From the NCBI GenBank assembly GCA_029931995.1, contig JAOZQX010000072.1:1-6724 (forward strand): a stretch of DNA of 6,724 nucleotides. Reading direction: 5' to 3'. The DNA is from Bacteroidales bacterium. Its GTDB lineage: Bacteria; Bacteroidota; Bacteroidia; Bacteroidales; GCA-2711565. A program made the position numbers and the translations under genes. Position 1 is the stretch's first letter; every line of letters starts with the position of its first letter. A model generated the notes under the pieces. It worked only from the letters and a program-made list of their open reading frames with translations, was not told the DNA's origin and did not search any database. Shown here one piece after another: positions 1 to 5,076 of this stretch.

Positions 1-225
1 GATATCAACAATACCTGATTTACCAATTCCACGAATTGTAAGCCCATCGCCACTTTCTACTTTATTTCTGATAAACTCAATTAATTCGTAATGTTTGTCG
101 GTAAGTTCCAAACCTTCTTCTTTTGCAATTTCAGCACCAATTTCTTTGGTCCATTGTGAAGGGTCATTCAAATAACCTTCTTCGGTTACATCTAAACTTA
201 CACCTGCAATATTCTTAGTTGCCAT
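1..225 (-). CDS. dsrC: TusE/DsrC family sulfur-relay protein, C-terminus cut off by window edge
   Basis: The first 75 residues are present, starting at an ATG (complement of 223-225). They carry the family pattern: an N-terminal strand region, then E-E-G-Y-L near residues 15-19, a W-T-K-E segment near 25-28, the L-T-D-K-H-Y helix near 41-46, and a T-I-R-G-I-G-K stretch near 63-69 where the family has its conserved Arg-x-x-x-Lys region. Family members are about 105-110 residues, so roughly 30 residues are missing. These include the flexible C-terminal arm with one cysteine (TusE type) or two (DsrC type), so the subtype cannot be decided here. DsrC proteins carry sulfur as a persulfide or trisulfide between cytoplasmic enzymes. 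It is the last gene seen in the sqr-DUF1641-dsrC unit, 32 bases after the DUF1641 gene, which suggests it accepts sulfur made by SQR. No dsrAB is visible. The family call is firm; the partner is inferred. Confidence 0.5.
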   Translation of the reverse strand, partial: MATKNIAGVSLDVTEEGYLNDPSQWTKEIGAEIAKEEGLELTDKHYELIEFIRNKVESGDGLTIRGIGKSGIVDI

Positions 226-257
226 AATTTATATTTTTTTAAATTTTAATATTTTTT

Positions 258-932
258 TTAATTCGAAGGGTTATCCTTCGCTACATTTTTTAAGAATGTT
301 ATCATGAATCCCAAACCTTTTTTCATTTCAGGCGTCTTCATTTCACGGAATGCTTTCCAAAGTGAATATTCAGGAATGTTATCAGTATCAAGATTTTTAT
401 AAACATTCAACCCATTATTCAATGCTTTCAACATATCAGGTTGAGTTAAACTCTTCATTGTTTCTAATATGGTAACCACGTTATCAGCCAGCAACCTTAC
501 ATCTTCTGTGCTGAAATGACTAACTACATTATCTGTAATTTTGCTTAATTCACGAATGAAATCAAAGTAACCTTTTTGCTCAAATTCGTGCATTTTATGA
601 ATGCTGTCTAGTCCAACCTGACGGATGATAGGCGAAACGTCTTTCATCAAATCATTGGCACTTTCCAACATTTCAAACATTTCGTTAATAGTTCCGATGT
701 TACGGATAAACTTAAAGAGTAATTGTTTTACAGCCTCACCATCCAGTTCAATACCTGCATTGTCTAGTTCAACAACGCTGGCTTTAAACATATCTGTACC
801 AATTAATGAGACATCTGTAACCAAATCCTCAACCGTTTGGCGAGCTTGCTTTTGAGAGTAAACCTCCTCCAACACAAGATCCAGCTTGCGATTGATCTCA
901 TTAATTTGGGTTTGTATATTTTGATCTGCCAT
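258..932 (-). CDS. DUF1641 family protein, probable SQR-associated accessory protein
   Basis: This is a 224-residue soluble, mostly helical protein with no cysteine, no signal peptide and no membrane segment. The first 35 residues (I-N-E-I-N-R-K-L-D-L-V-L-E-E-V) look like a coiled coil. The DUF1641 signature lies near the C-terminus, about residues 187-216: P-E-Y-S-L-W-K-A-F-R-E-M, followed by T-P-E-M-K-K-G-L-G and a hydrophobic helix. No enzymatic residues can be pointed to. The family is found beside oxidoreductases such as sulfide:quinone oxidoreductases and formate dehydrogenases, and its biochemical role is not established. Here it starts 24 bases after the sqr stop codon and is followed by a DsrC-like gene. 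A partner or scaffold linking SQR to the sulfur carrier is a reasonable inference but unproven. The ATG at the complement of 930-932 is the only sensible start. Confidence 0.5.
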   Translation of the reverse strand: MADQNIQTQINEINRKLDLVLEEVYSQKQARQTVEDLVTDVSLIGTDMFKASVVELDNAGIELDGEAVKQLLFKFIRNIGTINEMFEMLESANDLMKDVSPIIRQVGLDSIHKMHEFEQKGYFDFIRELSKITDNVVSHFSTEDVRLLADNVVTILETMKSLTQPDMLKALNNGLNVYKNLDTDNIPEYSLWKAFREMKTPEMKKGLGFMITFLKNVAKDNPSN

Positions 933-956
933 TTTCTAAATAATTAATTTTTCAGA

Positions 957-2186
957 TTATAATTTTTTTCCGGCCATTTGCATTTCCGAGTCAATAGGCA
1001 TTTCTTTTCCTTTTAATAGAATATGCCAGTAAATCCATCTGAAAATTAGTTTACCATAATGGTTCATACGCGATACTTTCAACAATCCGAATGGGCCAAT
1101 TCCCGGAAATGGGAATGAGCCTGGAAGTGGTTCAGTATCATAATTAAAATCAATCAATGTACCTTTTCCGTAACCTGTTTCGATGTAGCAATTAGCATGT
1201 CCATCAAATTTTGCAGTAAACGGACGACCTTCAATCGAGCATAATAAATTTTCTTCCAAGATATCAGCCTCGAAGTGAACTACTGAACCTGCTTTTGATG
1301 TTGGCACATTAGCTGCATCGCCAATTACAAAAATGTTTTCGGCACGTTGCGATTGCAATGTATGTTTATCAGTTGGTACAAAATTCAAATCATCGCCCAT
1401 GCCACTACGCTCAATCATTGGGTCGCCCATATTTGTTGGCACACTTACCAAACAATCAAAAGGAACCTCAAGGCCTGCATAATCAACAATTTTCTTATCC
1501 TCATTATTCACTTCCATGATATTGAAATCAGGAATAATGTTGATATTTTTTTCTTTTAATAATTCGCCCAACATTTTTGTTGCACGAGGTTTTGTAAATG
1601 CTCCGGGTAATGGAGTAACATAAATAATTTCAACTTTGTCTCGCATTCCTCTTTCGGTAAAAAAAGCATCCGCAAAGAAAACAAATTCGAGGGGAGCAAC
1701 CGGACATTTGTAAGGAAGCTCTGCAATATTTACAACTAGTTTTCCGCCTTTCCAGGTTTTAAAATAATCGGCCAAAGCAACGGCGCCTTCAATAGTGTAA
1801 AAATCAAAAATATCTTTGTACCATAACTCTCCTTGCAAGCCGGGAGTTTCTTCAGGTGCTGTACGAGTTCCTGTAGCAATAATTAAATAATCGTAATTTA
1901 ATACAACTCCTTCATCAAGAATAACGGAGTTATTATCAGGATCAATTTTCTCAATTTTAGAAAAAATTACATTGACTCCAACTGGTAAAAAATCGCTCTT
2001 AGGTTTAATTACATCGTGTTTTGAATACATCCCAAAAGGAATAAATAAAAATCCGGGTTGGTAATAATGCGTTTTATGTTGGTCAACAATGGTAATATCC
2101 CATTCATCACGTTCTAAAACTTTGCGCATTTTATTTGCCATTATCGTACCACCAGTACCAGCTCCAAGGATCAATAATCTTTTCAT
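957..2186 (-). CDS. sqr: Sulfide:quinone oxidoreductase, FAD-dependent (probably type III-like)
   Basis: The 409-residue flavoprotein has an N-terminal FAD-binding G-A-G-T-G-G at 8-13, the second dinucleotide-fold motif A-T-G-T-R-T-A-P at 104-111, and the FAD-contacting I-G-D-A-A-N-V-P at 288-295. Near the end, hydrophobic and aromatic stretches (about 356-393) resemble the amphipathic helices that hold SQR on the membrane face. Cysteines are C161 (in Y-K-C-P-V-A-P-L-E), C245, C316 and C333 (in G-H-A-N-C-Y-I-E). C161 and C333 sit where SQRs of this group have their redox pair; there is no cysteine near residue 124, the third one of classical type I enzymes. The enzyme oxidises sulfide to sulfane sulfur or polysulfide and reduces membrane quinone. 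It heads the sqr-DUF1641-dsrC unit and is divergent from a Crp/Fnr regulator gene. Flavocytochrome c sulfide dehydrogenase subunits are related, but no secretion signal or cytochrome partner is present. The exact SQR type is less certain than the function. Confidence 0.5.
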   Translation of the reverse strand: MKRLLILGAGTGGTIMANKMRKVLERDEWDITIVDQHKTHYYQPGFLFIPFGMYSKHDVIKPKSDFLPVGVNVIFSKIEKIDPDNNSVILDEGVVLNYDYLIIATGTRTAPEETPGLQGELWYKDIFDFYTIEGAVALADYFKTWKGGKLVVNIAELPYKCPVAPLEFVFFADAFFTERGMRDKVEIIYVTPLPGAFTKPRATKMLGELLKEKNINIIPDFNIMEVNNEDKKIVDYAGLEVPFDCLVSVPTNMGDPMIERSGMGDDLNFVPTDKHTLQSQRAENIFVIGDAANVPTSKAGSVVHFEADILEENLLCSIEGRPFTAKFDGHANCYIETGYGKGTLIDFNYDTEPLPGSFPFPGIGPFGLLKVSRMNHYGKLIFRWIYWHILLKGKEMPIDSEMQMAGKKL

Positions 2187-2215
2187 GTATTTATAGTTTA
2201 ATTTTTAATATCACA

Positions 2216-2237
2216 TGCCCGCCTGACCGGACGGGCA
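2216..2237. repeat. GC-rich imperfect palindrome, REP-like element in the sqr leader
   Basis: TGCCCG at 2216-2221 pairs with CGGGCA at 2232-2237. After one mismatch (C2222/A2231) a C-G pair and a T-G wobble continue the stem around a short loop. The run is very GC-rich inside an AT-rich intergenic region. It resembles the short dispersed GC palindromes found between genes in many Bacteroidota genomes, but only one copy is visible here. It lies about 30 bases upstream of the sqr start codon. It lacks a following T-run on the minus strand, so it is not a typical terminator. Confidence 0.5.
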
Positions 2238-2365
2238 GGGAACTCACCAATCAGTTTTGAGTTATCGTAAGAATAACTTTTGTATCGGCTCGTTTCATTA
2301 TCTATGTGTTTTTATATTTTGTATGTTTGTGTTTAAATATCTGATTAACTCATATATTTAGGAAA

Positions 2366-2396
2366 CAAAATTAGCGAGGCACCAGAACCTATACAA
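2366..2396 (-). promoter_or_regulatory. Probable Bacteroidota-type promoter for sqr-DUF1641-dsrC
   Basis: On the minus strand TTG (complement of 2394-2396) is followed after exactly 20 bases by TAATTTTG (complement of 2366-2373). This matches the Bacteroidota sigma factor pattern of a -33 TTTG/TTG and a -7 TAnnTTTG box. Transcription would start near 2360, about 170-175 bases upstream of the sqr ATG. The FNR-like palindrome lies just upstream, centred roughly 50-55 bases before the predicted start. Confidence 0.5.
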
Positions 2397-2406
2397 GTTT
2401 CTATAT

Positions 2407-2420
2407 ATGATATATATCAT
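2407..2420. promoter_or_regulatory. Perfect 14-bp palindrome, probable binding site of an FNR-type regulator
   Basis: ATGATATATATCAT is a perfect inverted repeat with the architecture of the FNR box (TTGAT, four bases, ATCAA), differing only in the outermost base of each half. It sits between the divergent sqr promoter and the Crp/Fnr gene, centred about 50 bases upstream of that gene's start codon. The adjacent gene product has a recognition helix with the Glu and Arg typical of this family, so autoregulation and control of sqr are both plausible. The AT-rich surroundings make chance palindromes easier, which lowers confidence. Confidence 0.5.
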
Positions 2421-2462
2421 GGTATTTAAATTATTAAATATATTATTCAAAACACCCGATAA

Positions 2463-3158
2463 ATGAAAGAGTTAGCAAACACAATCCATTGCAAAACCTG
2501 TGTTTACAAAAATTTACTTTTTGGTAATCTTAATGCTGAAGATTTATATTACATCAACAAAAGCAAGCGTGAGATTGAATTTAAAAAGGGCGAACTCATT
2601 AGTGAAGAAGGAGCCGAAATAAAATCATTTTTATACTTAAAGAAAGGTTTGGTTAAGCTTTTTAAAAAAAATCCTTTATTCAAAGATCAAATTATCAGCA
2701 TTGCTAAACCCCGAGATTTTATCAGCTTATTAAGTATTTTCTCCCAATCAACATACAAATATTCGATAACTGCACTAGAAGACACTGTTGTATGCTCTGT
2801 TGATTTAGATGCTTTAAAAACTGTGATTAGCAGAAATGGAGAATTTGCCATTGAGATTTTGAACAAAATGAGTAAAATGTACGACGATATTATTGAAACT
2901 CGTTTTGAAATTAATCGAAAACATTTGCGTGGACGTATTGCATATATTTTAATATATTTCTCAAATCACATCTATCAATCAGATGATTTTGACATACCTA
3001 TTTCGCGAAGAGAAATTGCTGAGTTGATTGAAATGACCACAGAAAATGTAATCCGAATCCTATCTGAATTCAGAAAAGACAATATCATTAAAATTGATGG
3101 GAAAAGAATTTACCTCCTTGAACCCGAACGCTTAGAAAATATTTGCAAACTCGGTTAA
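2463..3158 (+). CDS. Crp/Fnr-family transcriptional regulator with partial FNR cysteine set
   Basis: The 231-residue protein has an N-terminal cysteine pair (H-C10-K-T-C13), a cyclic-nucleotide-binding-type beta-barrel (about 25-125), a long dimer helix (about 125-155) and a C-terminal winged helix-turn-helix (about 178-218). C10, C13 and C111 (in A-L-E-D-T-V-V-C) align with E. coli FNR ligands C20, C23 and C122. The fourth ligand, C29, falls on the L-L-F stretch near residues 18-20, which has no cysteine. The recognition helix T-T-E194-N-V-I-R198 keeps the Glu and Arg of FNR (E209, R213) but has Ile where FNR has Ser. An oxygen-, NO- or sulfur-species sensor is therefore likely; a classical four-Cys cluster is not certain. 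The gene is divergent from sqr, with an FNR-like palindrome between them, and convergent with the rhodanese/YeeE/NrfD unit, leaving only four bases between stop codons. Its likely targets are the flanking sulfur genes. Confidence 0.5.
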   Translation: MKELANTIHCKTCVYKNLLFGNLNAEDLYYINKSKREIEFKKGELISEEGAEIKSFLYLKKGLVKLFKKNPLFKDQIISIAKPRDFISLLSIFSQSTYKYSITALEDTVVCSVDLDALKTVISRNGEFAIEILNKMSKMYDDIIETRFEINRKHLRGRIAYILIYFSNHIYQSDDFDIPISRREIAELIEMTTENVIRILSEFRKDNIIKIDGKRIYLLEPERLENICKLG

Positions 3159-3162
3159 AACA

Positions 3163-3804
3163 CTAACAACCGCCTTCTACAACAGACTTTTTCTTTTTAC
3201 GAACAGGAACAACTTTTTCGTATACTTTGGTTTCTTCGATGATTGCACCGCCTGCCATTGATTCCATAATTTCTAAGAAATTATACTTTGGTTCTTCAAC
3301 AAAGTATTGAGGAATTTCTGATTCAGAATACATGTCAAAGGTTTCGCCAGAATAGAATCCGTAACCACCCATTAATATTTTCACATTACTATAACCCAAT
3401 TGCTTTAAAATCATCCAAGAGCTATTGGCTTCTGTTTGATCCCAACCATAAACAACCAGCGTGATTGAGTCTTCTAACATCTCATCAAAAAATTCAGTAT
3501 TCTCATCTGCCAAAAAATTTTGAAAAGGAATATTTACAGAACCTTCAATGTTTCCTTTTACATATTCATAAGGATTACGAATGTCAATAAATTTGTATCC
3601 GGGAGTTTCATCAAAAACAATTTCCTTGGCTTCATCAGGAGTCATTTCATCTTCCATCGATAAAATTTGATCAAGCGTTTCAGATGTTGTAAACCCATAT
3701 TCAAAATCAGGTTTGCTCAAAGTTATAAAGCCAATTAATAAAATAGCAACAAAAAACAAAACAGCTATTGAAAGTCGATTGGTACGTATATTAGTATCCT
3801 TCAT
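3163..3804 (-). CDS. Membrane-anchored rhodanese-like protein lacking the active-site Cys, with C-terminal Gly-Gly-Cys
   Basis: This 213-residue protein has a short basic N-terminus (K2, R7, R10), one hydrophobic segment (about 11-29) with no clear cleavage site, and a rhodanese domain (about 55-152). The topology predicted is N-in with the domain in the periplasm. The domain keeps F-I-D74-I-R76, E80, G-S-V-N-I-P and the late M-G-G (145-147). The active-site loop reads V-V-Y-G120-W-D-Q-T, with glycine where the catalytic cysteine belongs. The only cysteine in the protein is the last residue, C213, in the tail R-K-K-K-K-S-V-V-E-G-G-C, after a linker of about 50 residues. It starts 24 bases after its paralogue and ends the NrfD-YeeE unit. 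A rhodanese-fold carrier with a sulfur-bearing C-terminal arm is my inference, by analogy with SoxY and DsrC. The periplasmic rhodanese Sud of Wolinella, which serves Psr, is the nearest known functional parallel. Confidence 0.5.
   Translation of the reverse strand: MKDTNIRTNRLSIAVLFFVAILLIGFITLSKPDFEYGFTTSETLDQILSMEDEMTPDEAKEIVFDETPGYKFIDIRNPYEYVKGNIEGSVNIPFQNFLADENTEFFDEMLEDSITLVVYGWDQTEANSSWMILKQLGYSNVKILMGGYGFYSGETFDMYSESEIPQYFVEEPKYNFLEIMESMAGGAIIEETKVYEKVVPVRKKKKSVVEGGC
3164..3202. repeat. Duplicated tail-coding segment, copy 1 (paralogue partner at 3830-3868)
   Basis: On the plus strand an 11-base block (3164-3174) and a 15-base block (3188-3202) are each identical to blocks at 3830-3840 and 3854-3868, with the same 13-base spacing of diverged sequence between them. 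They encode the Gly-Gly-Cys end and the Arg-Lys-Lys-Lys-Lys part of the two rhodanese-like proteins. Shared codons as well as amino acids suggest gene duplication with the tail held constant, or local gene conversion. Confidence 0.5.
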
Positions 3805-3828
3805 AATACATTTCTTTGATAAGATTAA

Positions 3829-4443
3829 TTAACAACCGCCCGAAGCTACAGTTTTTTTCTTTTTACGAGTCACAGTAATAGCTTCGGCTACTATTTCTTC
3901 TGATAAAATAAGTTCGCCACCGGTAAAATACTGACTGGCTCCATTTCTGAATTTGTACAAATCAAATTCATTATTGGAGGCTGTAGATTCCGGTTTAACA
4001 GGTTTAATAATGGTTTCAAACCAACAATTTAATCCACCTTTCATGATATAAAAGTTCTTATAACCCATACGGTTTGCTAACATCCATGCTTGTTCTGCAT
4101 AAATATCTCCATTTGAAAAGAAAACAACATCCATATATTCTTGGGTTAAATAATCTTCCCAATTGGGAGATAATAAATCTTCGAGAGGAATATTAGCTGC
4201 TCCAGGTAATGAATATTCAGCATAATAATCAGCCGTACGAACATCTATCAAAAACAGACTAGGGTCTTGATTAATGATACGTTCTGCAACTTCGTCTGTT
4301 GACACATAACGTGTTTGATCGAAAAGCTCAGCATGCAATTTCTCAGGAGCCATTTCATTGGTATTCGTTTTTTCAGGAAGAAAAAATAAGCCAGCTCCCA
4401 AAACAACTAATAATGCTGCAAAAAATATATATCTTAGGTTCAT
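3829..4443 (-). CDS. Second membrane-anchored rhodanese-like protein without active-site Cys, with C-terminal Gly-Gly-Cys
   Basis: I start this gene at the ATG complementing 4441-4443, giving 204 residues. The frame opens further to a TTG at 4464, but that would overlap the preceding yeeE gene by 11 bases and add residues before the anchor. A hydrophobic anchor (about 5-22) precedes a rhodanese domain (about 46-145) with F-L-I-D67-V-R69, G-A-A-N-I-P and M-K-G-G. The catalytic-loop cysteine is replaced by phenylalanine (F109, in V-V-F-F-S-N-G-D). Two cysteines remain: C140, in the L-N-C-W after the domain's Gly-Gly, and C204, the final residue, in the tail R-K-K-K-K-T-V-A-S-G-G-C. The tail nearly matches that of the neighbouring paralogue although the domains have diverged widely. 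The domain should face the periplasm. It follows yeeE by 10 bases. A sulfur-carrier role for the terminal Cys is inferred; ordinary rhodanese catalysis at the loop is unlikely. Confidence 0.5.
   Translation of the reverse strand: MNLRYIFFAALLVVLGAGLFFLPEKTNTNEMAPEKLHAELFDQTRYVSTDEVAERIINQDPSLFLIDVRTADYYAEYSLPGAANIPLEDLLSPNWEDYLTQEYMDVVFFSNGDIYAEQAWMLANRMGYKNFYIMKGGLNCWFETIIKPVKPESTASNNEFDLYKFRNGASQYFTGGELILSEEIVAEAITVTRKKKKTVASGGC
3830..3868. repeat. Duplicated tail-coding segment, copy 2 (paralogue partner at 3164-3202)
   Basis: This is the counterpart of the segment at 3164-3202, located at the 3' end of the upstream rhodanese-like gene. The identical blocks are 3830-3840 and 3854-3868. 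The stop codons differ (TAA here, TAG in the other copy), and no long identity is visible elsewhere between the two genes, so the tail is the best conserved part of the pair. Confidence 0.5.
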
Positions 4444-4453
4444 AGTTTTAATA

Positions 4454-5044
4454 TTAATATTCAACTTTTTTCACTTTCTTTTGGATAATTCCAGTAACAT
4501 AGAACATCCCTAAAGCAACAAGTATAAGTGCAAATACGAAGAATGCACGTGAAATACCAAGGCTTTCATAAATTTTTATAGATCCTAAATTATCGCTATT
4601 GTATAATCCTTCGAACAAAGGAAAAGCTTCTGAGAATATAAAAATTCCTATAAACATACCTCCTGTAAATACCCAAGCATCAATTTTCCCAATAGCCGCT
4701 CCACACACACTTGTGCCCGGACAAAAGCCACCCATAATAAATCCTAATCCCATAATTACTCCCCCAATAATGAGTGAGCTCACATAGGATTGATTTACAT
4801 AAATCATATCCAGATCAATCCAACCTACGTATCCAAAATAGATCATTCCCACAGCAGCTGTAATGGCAGCTGTAAAGAAAAATTTTAACACAATAAAGTC
4901 GTAGCCATAGAAAACACCTGCTAACTTACGTGAAGACGAAAATCCAGATCCTTCTAAAAAGAATCCAAAAACAACACCTATCAATAAGGCAAATACGTTA
5001 TTCCATTCTCCGCTAATAATACCTTGAGGAATTAATGGTCCCAT
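4454..5044 (-). CDS. YeeE/YedE family sulfur-compound transporter, C-terminal-type half
   Basis: This is a 196-residue membrane protein with about five hydrophobic segments (near 16-33, 50-70, 88-108, 121-139, 165-186). Family landmarks are G-F-F-L-E-G-S-G-F with S-R-K-L-A-G-V-F-Y near 27-46, then V-L-K-F-F-F-T-A near 52-59, and the cysteine motif G-G-F-C108-P-G-T-S-V-C114-G. In the characterised YeeE thiosulfate-uptake protein, cysteines along the pore pass the substrate; C108 matches the conserved Cys-Pro-Gly element, while C114 is an additional cysteine six residues later. Full-length YeeE is about 350 residues, so this protein and the next one upstream look like the two halves encoded separately. 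It lies between its partner half (32 bases upstream) and an anchored rhodanese-like gene. Transport of thiosulfate or another sulfane-sulfur species is likely; substrate and direction are not fixed by the sequence. Confidence 0.5.
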   Translation of the reverse strand: MGPLIPQGIISGEWNNVFALLIGVVFGFFLEGSGFSSSRKLAGVFYGYDFIVLKFFFTAAITAAVGMIYFGYVGWIDLDMIYVNQSYVSSLIIGGVIMGLGFIMGGFCPGTSVCGAAIGKIDAWVFTGGMFIGIFIFSEAFPLFEGLYNSDNLGSIKIYESLGISRAFFVFALILVALGMFYVTGIIQKKVKKVEY

Positions 5045-5076
5045 ATCTTAAAAATATTTTTTCAATTAATTAATAA

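Larger units (their letters stand above)
2187..2462. promoter_or_regulatory. Divergent control region between sqr and the Crp/Fnr regulator gene
   Basis: This 276-base AT-rich region separates two divergently read genes and holds no credible coding sequence. It contains an FNR-like palindrome (2407-2420), a Bacteroidota-type promoter reading toward sqr (2366-2396), and a GC-rich imperfect palindrome in the presumed sqr leader (2216-2237). There is also a weak 6-bp inverted repeat, AGTTAT at 2260-2265 with ATAACT at 2273-2278. With the promoter as placed, the sqr leader would be about 170-175 bases long. Confidence 0.5.

Noticed and set aside
2260..2278. Inverted repeat AGTTAT / ATAACT in the sqr leader as a riboswitch or operator
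   Set aside because: Six AT-rich pairs around a 7-base loop are common by chance, and no known riboswitch core is recognisable around it.
2322..2329. TATGTTTG on the plus strand as the -7 box of a promoter for the regulator gene
   Set aside because: It matches TAnnTTTG, but no TTG/TTTG element lies about 20 bases upstream, and it would leave a leader of nearly 130 bases.
3152..3172. Inverted repeat CGGTT / AACCG spanning the two convergent stop codons, as a bidirectional terminator
   Set aside because: The stem is only 5 bp with an 11-base loop and no T-run follows on either strand.
3163..3804. Frameshift or assembly error explaining the missing rhodanese active-site cysteine
   Set aside because: The reading frame is intact through the loop, the paralogue also lacks the cysteine with a different substitution, and both gained the same Cys-ending tail.
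4444..4464. Upstream TTG start for the second rhodanese-like gene, adding seven residues
   Set aside because: The ATG at 4443 gives a standard signal-anchor start and removes the overlap with the preceding yeeE gene; TTG starts are rare in such genomes.
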